This document shows, piece after piece, positions 1 through 15,400 of a stretch of DNA of 64,000 nucleotides. The stretch spans positions 3,590,517-3,654,516 of the forward strand of contig NC_081339.1 of the NCBI RefSeq assembly GCF_022539665.2. Reading direction: 5' to 3'. The notes under the pieces are model-generated. The model made no database searches. It saw nothing but the letters and a program-made list of their open reading frames with translations, and was not told the origin of the DNA. The stretch's first letter is position 1; the number at the start of each line of letters is the position of its first letter. The translations under genes were made by a program, and so were the position numbers. The DNA is from Daphnia carinata (lineage: Eukaryota; Arthropoda; Branchiopoda; Diplostraca; Daphniidae).

Positions 1-222
1 TCGTCGGATGCACAAGCTAATGGTTTAAGAAAATAAAAAGCGTATCGATTCTTTTTCATCTACATAATATGTGACCTTTACTTGATTGTAAAAACATAAT
101 GCGTGCCTGATGCGTAGCACGTTTTAGAGATGCATTTGTCAATAGAAAAGTTCAGATCAATGTCCAATCTGTGCAATTGATGACGGATTGTGCTGAGTAT
201 ATTGATTTTGCATAGACACGTA

Positions 223-230
223 TGACGTCA
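223..230. promoter_or_regulatory. Perfect CRE palindrome
   Basis: TGACGTCA, the full cAMP-response element, is present. The same eight bases occur at 23846-23853 (receptor intron 1) and at 27809-27816. About one copy would be expected by chance in 64 kb, so these are only candidate sites. Confidence 0.25.
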
Positions 231-3200
231 TCGATTCGAACGGCAAAAAAGACCGCGTGATTTATTTTTTTTTCAGTCGTTCGTGATCACCACAACGGCA
301 AGCTAAACAATCAACAAAAGAAAACGTTTTTTTTTTTTCTTTTTCTTTCCTGATTTGAAAATGGATTGAACCTGCGTCATGCAACACAATGGGGTGAAAC
401 GTAAGTGATATTTTTTTTCCCGGATTGCAATAAATGTTTTTTTTTTTTTTCATTTTTATTGGGCCAGATGGATTCGTGTAAGCACCATTACAGAGTGCGT
501 TGTGTGTCGTGCACTTGAGAATTTGACAAATAAAAACGAGTAAATATATCAAATAGTGTACATAACGAGGACAAACAAACTACACAGGTCAGATAATAGT
601 TGCCTACTGGTATGTTCTTTCCCCCCTTTCTCAGTGTTTACCTTTAGTTCGATAGAGATCGTTGATGCCCCTCCAGGATGAAATTACACATCCTGTTGGA
701 ACGAAGAAGCTCTTGAAATAGAAAGAAAACTGATGGCCAAAGATAAATGTTATACGCTTTTTTTTTCAAAATTGATTACTTTTTGCTGTTGAGATGATTT
801 TGCCAGAATGATTTTAAAGAGACGTTGACATGAAAGGTCACTACTGGTCATATGGCGGGACACGAACTAGGATTCATTAGAAGCAAGACGTGGGGACATA
901 GTAGCACAACATTTGTTAAAAAAAAAGATTTCGTTAATGCGTTACACGTGCACATTTTTGTTCTTATTTTGCTGGGAAAAACCCGAACCTGTTTGCTGGT
1001 TATCCAAAAAGATCTGTTCCAGTAATTTGTTCCCGAAAAAAACAGAAAAACTATGTAGCGGTAACAATTGCTAAATCATCAATTTAGCCTTGAGCTGGCC
1101 AATCTTTGTCATTTAATTATGCCGACTACGTAAAAGAACAAAAAACACATGAGAATAGATTTCTTTCCTTACCACTAATCTTCTTATCTGTTGCTCTATA
1201 CACAGAAGTCTACCGTGTTCCTCCTCTGGCGATTGTTGCCTTCAAGAAAAGAACAAAAAAAGGGATCAAGTTACTTTTAACGTACGTCACGCTAATGGTG
1301 GAGAAAAAAAAAATAAACAACACACAGTTGCCAATAATGTCGGCTTTTATTTCTGTGGCTCAAACATTATATCGATTATTGCCTTGTAGTATTCGATTGT
1401 TTATGAATCCGCACATCTATCACGTGCGCTACGCTGATATCGTTGATTGATTACGTACAGACGCGCGTACAGCGAGATGTAAACAACATCCTTCCTGTTA
1501 AGACTGGTTGTACGTAACGGAGCAGAGAAGCATTTGATAGTGACCAGTTATCGATTTTTTTTTTTAAACCCAGATCAAACAGCCTGCTGTGCTATTGACC
1601 TCGTGATAGCTGAAATGTTCAAAAGACGTGTATATATTTAGACTGGCTCGGTCCCAACGTTGAATTTCAATCAGACATACTCTTCGCCAATATTAGAAAC
1701 ATTTTTAAGAATACGGGCATCCAATGTCATATCGAACGAGAAAAACCTCATGCCTCTGGTCACGAAAAAAACACGTATTACACGGGTAGAAAATTGGATG
1801 CAGTTTGGGACCATAGGCCTATGTAAAGTAGGTCAGTCACGTAAAACAACACGAAACCATTGAAGCTTTATATTTCAATTGTAAAAAAAAAAATAAATAA
1901 AAAACAGGCCGGTAGCTTTGTCCCCTTGAGATATTCGTGTTAAACGCATGTCCACGCATTGCGCCAGACAACATCGAGGTCCGACCCGCAATCCTTTACA
2001 AGGATCACGCATAAGGGTATACAGGCCTAGACACGAAAGAAATGTTCTAGTTTTAAATAATGTGGGTTATTTTTTGATTTCTATTGCCGTTGGGATGGCT
2101 ATTGGATTTTCTCGACGGTTCTAAAAATAACAGATTATCAACGTTAGAATTGATGGCACTTGGCGGAGAGTGTTAGCCGTTTATAGATGAAATGATTTGA
2201 TGTGGAAAAAATCTGAGGTTTTTGAATCGTCGTCGTCAAGATGCTGACCTTGTTGAGAAACGAAAAAGATAAGACGGGCGTGCTCAATGGCTATAACGAA
2301 GACGAAGATCAAAGTGAATGGGTTCAAGTGTTACCCCCCGTCTAAATAAGAGCTTTAACGTTTGAAAAACTAAGCAACCGGATGGACCTTCTTTACGAGC
2401 ACATTTTAATTTTGATTTATTTTTTGCTTGTATGAACATTATTATGTAAGATGGAGTAAGCATACAAGATGTGGAACAGTGTTCTATGGAGATTCACAGC
2501 TGGTTGCTGATATCCTCGCTTTTCTTCTTTAATTTGATTATAGTTAAAAATATAGGTGCGTAAGCGGGCATGGCCTCTTTGTTATCCCTGACTTTTATGA
2601 GCAAGAAGAGTAAGAAAGATATTTAAAAACGAGACATTGGGAGAAACAAAAAAAAAAAAAATTGTGGGGAGAGACAAAAATTTGTGCATAATTTTCAAAA
2701 GGGAATCATTTGCGATATGACAATTCTATGCAAATAAACTTGAAGGACAATGATTCTCATGGTAGTTCAAGGAGAGCCGCTGGATAAGAAAAACTTAAAG
2801 CAACAAAAAAAAAATAAAAATAATATGCAGTTCTCAATGCCACGAAAATCCAAATCTATTACCATAAAAACAAATTGAGGTTTGGAATTTCTTTTCTATT
2901 CGATCAATTAAAATACGAAACTACAAGTGTGTATGCAATTAAGAACGAGATTCAGTGTGTACGCATTGATAATCCAACCCAAATGAAGAAGGATTTTTTC
3001 AAATCCAAGGTCCAGCATCCCCCCCTTTTTTTCCTGCAAAACGCGGGCAGTCTCTTTTTCTTGCTACCATGTCCGCGGGAGCGTGTCCGGGCATGGGGGA
3101 AAGAAGTGGACACGAGTAAACACGCAGCGTTTGTAATGGTCGTCTCTCAAGTTTAGCCGACAGTCGTCTTGTGTCGGGCGCCGAGTTCAGATCCCGACAA

Positions 3201-6200
3201 AATAAGGTTGCGTGTTTATTTTATTTTATTTTTTTTTCCAAAGAGAAGAAGGAAGACAAAAAAAAAGTGAATCATTTTCTCATTATTCATTCATTTGCAT
3301 TTGGCCATTGACCAACAGTCTTCGTGAATAGTCACGCGGTGTGTGTAACTACAAGGACTGACTCATCGTCTGTGTTGGAACTGACCTATCGTTTTCTACT
3401 GTTGGAATAAAACAAAGTTCGTGCCATTTTGAAATTTCACTTTCATTCGTTTTTGTATTCACGTGCATCGGTTCGATATAATCAACAACATCGTTATCTT
3501 CAAATAATTGAAACAGGTCGGCATACATTTTTTAAATTGTTTTTAAAACATTTAGGTGTGAAACAGCACTGCATGTTAAATAGAAATAGACCGCAAGTGT
3601 GTGTGTGTTTTTCTTTAAATAATTCATTTCCCAAAAGAATGTGGTGGTTAAACTGCCCTTCACTGGGTATATACGACCATCGTTCAAAGTCTGGTGCATA
3701 AATTTCACTGATGGTTTCCACGTTTAAAAAAGAACGAGTTACTGATCACCTCCCGACAGGACCAAAAAAAACCGGTAAGAAGAAATAAAAGTTTTGGACA
3801 AAGTCCCGTGACAAGGAGAAATGTTACACAACAGTAGACCGACAGAAAAAACAACAAGACTGAATTGAACATCTTGAGCTATGCATACTTAATGATGTAT
3901 ATAGGCCAGTAGGATATTATATATGCATGGCTTTTCTTTTTCAGACCATCGCTCTCAAATAGGCCTGTTTTCTCTTTGTCCTTAAAATTCGTGCGTTCAC
4001 CCTATTAGCATATAAGTGGTTAGGGACTGCCAGCATCCTCTGACAAAAGCGGTCGCATTCTAGCGAGAATATTTTTATTTAAAAAAAAAACTCCACACAT
4101 TTTAGAAAGATGAAAGCCTAACGAGCCTTTAACTTAAAGAATAACCATAGAGATTGAAAATTATTTTGGGCTTTTTTTTTATCATGTGACGAAAGAGAGT
4201 CTTTTATAGAAAAGATTCTTATGCGCAGACAACCAACACGCATTCAAACTTCTTTTTTTGAAAACTGAATAATCTTGGATCGTTTATTTTCGGTATTTTA
4301 TCAAACCAGACGTCCACCAGGTGTACGGTCGAGGCTATTGTCTTGCTCTCCGCAACTACTTCTTATAATTCAATGTCACGTGATTGCGTTCGTGCGTCCG
4401 GAATAGAGGTCACGTGTCCATTTTAAGAAAAAAAGGGTTAAATCCTTTTCTTTCGTAAAAGGGAAAACGAGTCAAAGAAACTAAACGTGGGCTGTCCTAA
4501 AATGAATTTTGGTGCAACAAGCAATTTTACACCTAACACACATTTTTACGATCAGCCCATAAGTTATTTCCAGTCTATATTTCATTGGATTTGATTTTTC
4601 TACGTCTGTTTTTTTCTGTTCGATTCTTGAATCTTACGAAATAGCCATGTATCTTTTGAATCACAGAACGAAACATTAAATTATATTTTTGCAAAATTTT
4701 AACGGCTGACTTTGAGAGACCGTTGACAAGCGCAATCTCAACACACACGTATAGTAATAAAGACATCGCCATTTATGTCGTACGAAATCAATTGCTTCGT
4801 TGCAACACACTTTTTTTGAAGTCCTCCCACATCTATATATATTTTTCAAATGGCTTTTTAACCACAAAACGCTCTGCCCTTTTTTCTTCATTCAATTGCC
4901 TTATTATGGAGATTTTTGCGTTCAGGTTGAACGAGGCAGACCTTCATCTCTCCTCTTTTTCGCTTTAACATTAAAAGCATTTCTTAGTTCAATATCGTCC
5001 TCTTCAGCAACCTCAAATGTAATCCATTAATACCTGTGTGAAACTCACACAAAATTTTAATAACGGAGAGCCTTGAAACAAAAAAAAAAAACATTTTTGT
5101 GATTCAAAGTTGGTTTTGACGTGGTAAATTTATCGACACACCCATTTCGGTTGGAAGAAAACGGATAGATTTTGTAATTATGATAAGACCATTCGTGTCT
5201 CTGGGTATACAGCAAAACACGCCGCCTATTCGAAAACTTCTTGGCTTTCAATGTCTTTGGGTGTGCCTTCGTTCACGAAAAGTTTATGGCGTCATTTCCT
5301 ATACAAACGAGAATTCTATCCAGCTTGAGCTGCAATATCTCTTTATTAATTTCAAGAATTCTTGGAAATTCTGTTCACCCCTTCCCCCATAGCAAACATT
5401 CAAATTCTTATACGAGATTTTGACAGTGGGATTTAAAAAAAAAACAATGAAAAGAACATTTTTTCATATTAAATATAAGCTAGTTCTATCCAACGTGATA
5501 CCCTTAAGCTTTTATACCCTCTAGTCCTTCATTTCAATGTTGGATTTACATGTACAGCTGTTCTCTGTATCTACGTAGGGGAAGACATCGCCGTTGGAAC
5601 TCATCGCCCAACATCTGTCGCCATATTTACGTGGGATCTCTCAGAAAGCTTTACGTTGGCTGCACACATCTATTTTGGATTCTCTAAATTCCTTTAAGCA
5701 ACTGAGTGTCGTAATGTTAACCGTAGGTAACTGCCCAAGGGGTCGTGATATGTCGTTAGAAAAAAACAAAAAACAAAAAACGAAGTGATGGGCAATAAAA
5801 AAGGGGAGGGGGAGACGGCACTCACCTTTTATATTGGGAATATTTTAATGTACACGTAAATTTCACGCTATGGAAAAAAGCGTGTCGGCATCGAATCATA
5901 TTTCAAATATGATGTTATTTTAAAAGGAAATATGCAACTGATTTTTTTTTTCTTATCGGCAAATGTACATAAATATAGCCGAGTGGGCTGAACGCGGGAC
6001 ACTTTATTATGTACGCAGCTGCACAGCTCTTTGTTTTTTTTCTTCCTTGATTTATTTCGTTTAATGTGTGCCAACGTACCGCGAGTTGAAGCCGAAAAAG
6101 AAAACAAAACAAAAGGAACTGGCCAATCAATAACAAATTGAAATTACGCAAAAAATTTCTTTTGAAATTCACGATCGTTTAAATTCCTGAAAGGGAGCAA

Positions 6201-6425
6201 TAAATTCGTGAGGTAGATTTTAGCACGTCAATTTAGAATGATGTGTCCTTCATCAATCATCTGGAAGATGACTTGGTGTGTCTTCATTTATGCTCTTCAA
6301 TCATTGTTCAGGGCAAAGTTACACAGAATAATTCATCGTCTAATAATTAATGCTATCCCATTAAGTCGGACGAGTGACAAGCGTCTTGTACAAGAATCAT
6401 TATTCAAATTTTTTTTAATCGAGGC

Positions 6426-6439
6426 ATTTGCATGCAAAT
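6426..6439. promoter_or_regulatory. Palindromic double octamer (POU-type) motif
   Basis: ATTTGCATGCAAAT is a perfect 14-base palindrome made of two overlapping octamer motifs (ATTTGCAT and its complement). POU-domain factors bind such octamers. Function here is inferred only from the motif. Confidence 0.3.
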
Positions 6440-9400
6440 TGCCAAGGAATTAGGGAAGGGACAGAATAAAGAAGGTAATAAAGACAGATGAATTGCTACA
6501 ATGAAATCATTAATTCATTTAATGAAACAAAACTATACCCAGGTTGTTCTGCTAACTAAAAAGGTGACCTTACCCTGACTCCAGGTTAATTGAAATTAAA
6601 TCAAATGTCAGTCCCGCGGTACCCGACTGGAAACATTCGAATGGCAACAATATGTGCGTGTTGATTGATTCCGATAGGGAGGCTTTCGATCGTGAATAAG
6701 AATAGGGAACATTAAAGAGTTTGAACATCAACCACGCCTACATGGTTTGCGTTCAATAAACTGGAACGAAGCCAAAGGAATCGGTTCACTGGCTGACCGA
6801 ATCAATGCTCTCTGCATTCCATTGGCCAATGGTATTCACAGAGAGACGTCCAGGATAATGGAAAAAAGACGGAAGTTCTACATACCGAAAAGGGGACCCT
6901 GATTGAACACCAACGTAAAGTCATAACCAGATTCTGTGTGTCGACTGATGTTGGCAAAGTGGATGGCAAAATGATATTCAAAATGTCTGTGATTGGCGTC
7001 GTCCAGGGGGTCGTCAAAAAAAAGTTGGTTATACCCAACCAGCTGGGCAAAGATATCCTTCTTTCATGTGACGTGTAATACAATTGAAAACATTTGACGT
7101 ATTTAATGGCCTGATGTGCAACAGCCTCTTTGGTGTTGATACGAGTTGTTAAATGCACGGGAATCCCATATATACAGAAGGATTTCCCTTTAGCATGTAA
7201 TACAATGGCGTGTATTTATAGCGAACGACATCATCGATCAAGTTAAGGCGAGCACACTGCCAATAATATCTTTGATGACACTATATGTATAGATCATCTA
7301 TGGTACGAGATACTATACGTAACAAAAATAATAATAACATAGGGAAGGACTGGACCTAAGAAAAATATCATAATAATTTATTTAGAGGGAGACGTTCGCT
7401 CAATGTGTCAAGCGATGCCCATTTCCTGGATCCGCCCTTGCCATGGAACATGTCCCTCAGCCTTTTTCCTTTCTTGGTCTTCTCGCTCTTAACAATTCAA
7501 TAATCAATTAGTGTTGATTATTATTATTTTTTTATTCAATTAAATGTAAAGGAGACGTTATAGTACGCACGAATCTAACGGGTTGCATTTAGCTAATAAT
7601 GTTGTTCCCTTAATTGACTGCTCATACCTGTGTTCATATATTTTCCTCAATTTTCTTCACGTTCGGCAGTTTTCAACTTAATGAATCACGTTGCCATTTT
7701 TTTTGTGTGTGTGTGCTATTTTATTGCGCAACGTACCTTATTTCGAGAAGAAAATAATTTCCCCTCTTTTTCTTAGCCTGTCTGTTGTCATGGACAATAA
7801 CGAACGACAGCCATCTTATTGTTTTTTATTGCCTTCATTTTTCTTTTTTTATTGTTTAGATCATTTCACGTTTTCATTTATTTTCTTGTGGCTTCTCTAT
7901 AGAGTGGAAAATGATCGGGTCCCTCTTTACATCGATTATCGAACGATGTCTTCTCCAATGGCTATAACGTTCCATCGTACGCTCTTCTCACAGTTGAGTT
8001 CAATTCACTTATCCCAAAACGAGATTTGATATTCATTTCTCAACGCAACAGCCCCAACAGGTAGACGCTCACGTTTTATACTAACGATAAGATGAAGCAA
8101 GTTGAAGAGAAGTTTACTTGCCTGCTCGACTTCATTGTTAGTACGCAGATCTGATTACGCTACGTACTTTAGTGAAGAACAACTTGGAACGTTAAGTGAA
8201 AGGAAACTCACGAAACGTCGATAAAACTGCACGTCTTCTCTTATAAAGTGCGTGACGATTGCACAATGTTACGTTCGGATGTGGATTTGGACATTGTTCA
8301 TACTACACCACATTGATCTCCAAAATGGCTGCAGTGCCAAACGCTCAGATTTGTCCTGAAATTGGGGACGTTCAATGATTTTGAATGTCACGGACGCCGG
8401 ACGTCGTGTACCCGAAAGACGTGGCGTCAAACGTTTCTCTTAATTCAATGGATTTGTTTTTTTGGGACTTAAATCTCTTTCCTTTTAATGAACATCAGTT
8501 GGATCACAGTCTTTTAATGCCTTGAATTGATACGTCGCACTGTATCAGTTATCAGTTCGTGATTCCGGTCGTGCAGGGGGCATCATAGCTAATCATCATT
8601 ACTGAACCGAATGTACACATCAGAGCCAACTATTCCAGCAATTCTCACAGGCTCTTTTTGGCTCTGTTCCAGCCTGACAACAACAACAACAAAAAAAGTC
8701 GTTCAAATCAAACGGTTCCTATATATTTCCAACGATGAACCCGATCGGCTTTTGACCGGAGACGTGCCTAAACACATCAAAAGACGAGGTTGGAGGGGAT
8801 CCCGGATTTCGGGAAATAAACTGAACGTCGAATTAAAATGTGTTACGTGTACGTTGCAAACATTTTGGAAAGGGAGGTTTCATCTTGTGGATGGAGTCAC
8901 GTCCGCACCTCGGATGTGCCCAGCATATTTTCCGTACGTATTGCGGCATACGACATGATTTGCATATTGTTACGGACAAGTACATTTAGGAGAAAAAATA
9001 ATTCGTGAAGAAAAAAAGGATAGGGATGAAGGGCGAAGTCGTAAACATTCCAAAAAAAAGGACGAATCCCGCCGACTGTCCGTCAGCGTGTCGAATTTTT
9101 AATATTCATCATTTGCATATATTTTTTTGACGGATATACACGGAAGCGCAAATGCACGAATTCCCCTCCTGGAACTGTTGACACGAGAAGGACGAAGAAA
9201 ACATATCGTTTTCAACGTTATAAACGTGTCAATCTGTCATGACGTTAACGGCTTAAAACCATTCATCATTTGCGTGAGTAGACATGCGTCCTTCGTTTGC
9301 CAGCAGTTCACGAACGTCAACAGGTTAGACGTCAGTTTCGCGTATTGACTTGTTCGTTGAAGTTTTCCCGATTGACATGTCTACGATGGCCGTCAATCAT

Positions 9401-12400
9401 TCATCACCATAAATCGTAAGCGACGGGGGCACACGATCACATAACCGAGAGTTCCAGAACACCACGATTTTGGAATGCGTGTTTGACCCAAAGCTAGAAC
9501 GTGAACGTGAAAACAATAAACAGGTGCGAACAAGGACGAATGGAAAGCAATTGTTTATTACGACCTAAACATTAAAATATGTTTTTCTGTTTTTGAACAT
9601 GTTTGACCATAAATAGAATAAGAGAAAAGGCCGATTGTAAATGGGCCCGTGTCTCGGGGAAAAACGGCTTTCGTTCTTTTTGTTTTATGTGACACCACGT
9701 CATAACGAATAGTCGGTTTAAACAGTTACACCATTACGCAGCAGAAAGTTATCTAACAGAGAAAGGTTATTTGTTGGTACAGCCACAAGCGCTCAGCTCA
9801 CGTACATGCCGCTCAAAAAGAAAATGATCAACTTTTGGATGGCTTCCAGGTTGTTGCACGTCATAAGCTTGTTATGTTAGACGTGAAATTAAATTCTTGA
9901 TGAACTTTTATATCAATGGAAATGAGGTGAACCCGTTGTACATTATTTATTGCCTTACACACAGTCTGAGTGCGTTATAGAAGGATTAGACGGAAACATG
10001 ATGATTGATTGTCTCACCAGTTGTCCGCCATATACAAATGGAAATTAGAATAATTGGCAGCTTTGTGTTATTGTTGGTAGTTTATACTTTTTTTTTAAAT
10101 ATAATTTTCCCCATGTCCTTGGCATGTCCTCCAGCGATTGGACATGCACCCCAACAAAGAAATCGAGAGGAGAAACACGTTTTACTTTGATGCCCCCCTC
10201 CCCTATAAATACGTGTAGATGCATTTGCTGTGTACACACACGCGTGCAGAGAGTTCCATGCACATTCACTTTTTGAAGTTGTGAAGTGCGTGTGTGTCGG
10301 TGCCGGCTTGTCCTGCCAATCGCAAATGACTGTCGGGACATGTTTCGTGTTAAACGCACAGCTCGTGTGTTCACGCACGGACGTGCGTACCGCGATCCTC
10401 CACTTACGGAAGGGCCTTTCATACATGTGGGTCATTCCACTTTAAAAAGGCCCTCCTTCCCTCATGAAGGAAATGTTTCTGGCTTTTCGGAGATCGAGGA
10501 TGTAAAAACAACAATGACGAGACCTTCCGGTTTCGTGTTTCTTTCGACAGCCAAAGTCGAAAAAAGAAAACATAAAGGGCCAAATGGATTACCATTTGCT
10601 TTGCCAGAAATGCCATTTAGGTTTCGATTACCATGAAACAAAAACAAGAATTAAAAGGAAATTACTTTAGATTTGTTTCCCTCCCCCCATCAGGAACAAA
10701 ATTGTACAAGCCATTAGTTAGACAAATTAGCAAATGATAATTCAGGGATAGCAATAGACACGAGGAAAACGTCATCCGTCAAGTAACAAATAAAAGATGA
10801 CAGTTGATCACTACGTGAACGAACGTGCAAAATGAATAACGCGGTCCCAATGATGCAATACCGTTATGTTGCAATAAATATATAGCAGGTTTGGCTTAGC
10901 GCGCAGGCGATTCGGCGAATCCATTACGCCAATGGATGCATAATCAATGTCGTCCCACTTTTTAAAAAATATATATTGGTCTTTTCCCGGTATCGTTCAA
11001 TAATGTACACAAGATAACAAGCGATGCACGCACTTGACAAGCCCTTGGTTTTGACGACTACGGTACGAGCGTGACCAGAGTGCTTCGATTCATTATGTAA
11101 AACTGAATTCATCGAGCCTTCTTTCCTCTCTTATTTTGAATCATGTAAAAAGGGAAACAGTGTGTCTCGTTTTTATCAGTCGCGTTCCGCCAGTGAAAGA
11201 GTCTGCAACGTCGATGGGCTAGAAGGGCATTGATTACGTTCCATTATTCAAATTGGGGGGTTTACACAGTTTGATTCTCGATCGGATATACAAAGTTCTC
11301 GGCATATATACTCTTTTTAGCCTTTGCTGGATACCATAAGGGTAAAATTCAAACGTATTTATTAGAACGAAGATCGTTGCCACTATTTGAGAAATGCCAT
11401 TCTGGGGCGTTTACTTCAATTATAAAAGAGAAACCATTTGATAAGGGCGTGAGTCGATATTCATAAAGCCTTTGATCTGTACGATTGTGACGTTTTCACC
11501 TGTACTACGAATTTGATTTTAAAGCTGGATTTCTTATCATTTATAAGTTTGTTTAATAGCTTCGAGGGGCTGTTATTATCCTTGCCCAAGCATTCTTTAT
11601 CATTTGTAAACATACCACAATAGCCTCATCGATCATATTTCTGCTTGGAACATATCCCACCCGATTTCTTTGGGTGGAGCTATCCAGATTTTGTTTCGAG
11701 TCGTACCGGTTGTATGCAAATTCCGAAAAGGGGGGAAAAGAAAAAGCCCGTCATTGCGTTGAAAACTGGTCACCAAAAATAAGTTTTTATGGGCTATCTC
11801 ATGTTACCTGTTTTCCCTTGAATTTGTTCGGACCCTTTTGAACTTGGAGCGTATCCCAAATCGAATGGTTCAATATAAAAAACAAAACAAACCAGCCGAC
11901 CTTCAAACAGGTACATTTCTAATTGAACGCACACGGTTTCAGTATAGTTTTCATTCTCTCCATGTACGATGTGCGAAAAAAACATTAAACTAAAGGTCGC
12001 GCGTGAGTCCCGGAACTGCAAAAACGGTTAGGGTCTTAAGTGTTGACATTAACACAGCTCGATGCGGACTTTGGGCACTGGCTAATTGCTTCACCGAGGC
12101 TCATCAGAGTGGCTGAAATATGCAAATGCGTGACTCACGTCCGTCTCGAACGTCAATAAGAAGTGCCTCTGAATCTTGCGGTTTGTTGTTGTGCAGTTTG
12201 TAATCGTTGAACGATTGCATCAATCACGAACGTGATGTAACTGGGATAGCCTGAAATCAGGCCGTTTGCGTGTTGTGCTCCACGAGTGGATCAGTAGATT
12301 ATTTCGTCCGTCTATTTTTAAATAAATAGTTGCATCATTTTCTCAAGAGCATGCGTTCTTCACGTGATATAAGAGAGGCTCTCGCATCATTTTTCATAAC

Positions 12401-15400
12401 CGTCTAGCACGATGCGTTAAACGGGCAAAACGCCATCAGCCATCTTCAGTATAGCGGTCTCGTAAAAAACAATGGACTCAAACAGCCGAGCAATTGACAC
12501 AGAAAATGCTGACACTGTATAGCAGTTCATCCGATTGAATACAAGCAAATTAACAAAGCAAAAGCAAAAACAATATAAGCAAGTTATACAAAATGCTTCG
12601 TTAGGGAAATTACCATTAGTCCCCCCCCGCCACTCGAAAATGATTAATGGCCGAGTGTGACGTTCGCGGATGTTCACGACGGTCCGGGAGAAACAAGCTC
12701 AAGTGGTACGTCTTCGTTAATAATAGAAAGGTTTATAGCAATACGTTGAATTAAGACCCAGCAATTTTAGCATCTTAATTTGGGATGCTTACCTAGAATC
12801 GTAGTGACCGTGAACATAATGAATGCGTTGGATTGAAATGGAGGCACGTGAAAAGGTCACACCTCTTTTCGGGAGTTGTCGTTTACCACCTAGAAACTCG
12901 ACTGCCCTTTGCATCGCCATGAAAGCAATTAACGTACTTTTAACGGCACGTTATTTTGAATTCAAAGCCCGGCGTTGATTCTAATCACGTTGAAGTGACG
13001 ACGACAGATAGAATCCGCAGCGTGAAAAAGGATTTCCCCCAACAGTCGGGATTAAGTACAGGATTATAAGGAATGTGTTGGGGGAATAATTTCGTAAAGT
13101 GGAAAGAAGAGTCCGTTTATTTCCTCTGTTTGGACGTTTCATAATTGACATTCATTTGAAGATCCTGAATAAAACAAAGCAATCGGATTGAGAGCTTAGA
13201 CGAGTTATTGCGTCAGTGATTCAATGCCAGATTAAAATAAAATGAAGTTTCAATGTACGGCTCGTATTTTAACTAGCCCCTTTCGTCTGAACTCACGAAT
13301 TGTCACGATCTTCATCCTCTCCTATTTTTAAACTACATATATATACTAAAGGGGGAAAAGCCGTGTACGTTTTTATTATACGAACAAAAGGAGCGTTTAC
13401 TATCTTACGTAATCTCTTGAAGTTGTGTCGTTTCGTCTTTTTGTCACGTATTCTGATTTTCTATGTACCTATTGGACGTCTTATGAACAACACGAGTCTC
13501 TTCTGCAGCCCAGCAAAAAGGCCTTTATAATATCATCCATTAACTTTAAGGCCCGTTTTGCGTGTCACGAAGGAAGATGGACATTGTGCAAGAGCGTACT
13601 TAGTGTTGGGCGTGAACAGTCATTTATCCATTAACATCCATCAGGTGAAATGATCGGTTAGAAGTAGCTCGCAGATAAGGCAACATTTGCGAATGAACAA
13701 CTTTAGTTAATAAACGAAGGGTTTGACTGTGTTCGAGCTAACGGATGACTCCATTAACCTGAAAATGAATTTGATATGACGTACACGATTGCCATCAACT
13801 TGTTCCATAGGGGGAAAGTAAAAAGGCTGGAAGGAAATGAACATTTCGTAAGAAAGAAACCCCAACTCGTATAAATAGAAACGAATGGCGCACGTCAGCT
13901 CTATTTCCCCCTTCAAGGATTTCTATTCACTTATTAAAAAACAATTTTGGATTTCAGAGCAGGGGGAGTTGTTGCTTACTTGTTTCATTTCCTGTTCATC
14001 GTCCGTCCACAGCAAGACGAACCTTCTTTTTGCTGTTGCTATACGGTGCGCTATTGTGTTGCCAGGCTGATGTTTTTTGGATGCCACTCCCATAACAGAA
14101 TACGGGTGTGGGTAATTAAGCGTATACCAATTATGTCATCGTGATACAATCTGTGTTTACAAAGGGCGTTCAGCGCATGAACACGAAAGTGAAACGCTAA
14201 AAAGACTGCGAAATGAGTTAAAGCAGTTTAGGTCAGATGTCCATATGCTTTATGATTTCGGGAAAGAAGAATTTGGAAAAAAACAAAAAGGATATGGAAA
14301 TAAAAAAGGAGAAAGCAATATTTAAAACTGCAATTCCACGAACGGGTCGGAAAGGTGCGAAAAAATGATTACGGACAACAGCCTTTTACGTCCCGGCATT
14401 TCTTTTTGCAAATGCATTCTTTTGATTTTTTATGTTTGTTTGAAATTGGCGGGCAGCCGACTGGCTTTTTTTGTTTTTACTCATCCGTGTCCTCGTTGTA
14501 ACGAATAGTTCCAGTCACAAAAAGCTATGCTGAGAGTATGTTACACAAACCGCCTTCATCTATCCGCATGGATGCGAGCCAGCTCATGGACGGGCATTTG
14601 TTTTCTTTTGCACGCACCGTATAAAGTTGTGCCAGATATTCAAACCAGCCCCAAAGGAATCATTTTTTAAAAATTCAAAAAGGGGGGGGGGAGAATATAA
14701 ATTCATAAAATCCATCAAATCGCGTATCCGCTTTCGCTCGACTTGCAATTCAAACTCATCAAGAATACATTAATCAATTTGCATTGCGGCCATATTTTGA
14801 AATGAAATCGCATGATACACTGATTTAATGGCAATAAAAAGAAACCGGTGTGTGTGTGACATAGTAAGTGATGGCGATGACAGTCAACTTCCGTGACATT
14901 CTATTTTGGATTTTCCTTGCCCGATTTCTTTTTTTGCAAAGCCGCCAGATTTCGAGTTCGACAGAGTGAATCTCCGCATGTTTGCAGAACCTGATAGATT
15001 GCTTCCCATTTGCCAGTTGCCATGGAAACGGGAGTGATTTTCTTTTGAATGGTGATTTCATTAAACGCCACCGCTTACCGTTGGCAGTGCGTAGTTGTCG
15101 TGTTCCAGGCAATGGCTTCGTGTAGATTCAATATTGATATTTTGCCGCAATATGCGGAAGTTGTAGCCCCTCCTCATTTTTTTTTTTTTCAAATAAAAAA
15201 TCATCTAAGAAGGATTACGTTATTGCGTATAGCTCCTTTTGAAGAGAGCAGTACGTTCATCTTTTGTGCGGCTGTCAAAGAAAGGGAAACATCTGTACCC
15301 CATCTGAGATGTTTTTCGAACGTGCAACGTTCCACGTCTATTCATATTCACGCACGAAGGACGTTGAAATATAAGGCCGGGTTCCTTTTGAACAGGTTTA

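Noticed and set aside
6720-6900. A plus-strand frame with a WNEAKG-like string suggesting a C-type lectin
   Set aside because: No conserved cysteine pattern, no start or splice sites, and stops on both sides.
10045-10640. Several overlapping open frames on both strands, a possible gene
   Set aside because: The open frames come from a locally GC-richer patch; none shows a domain or coherent splice sites.
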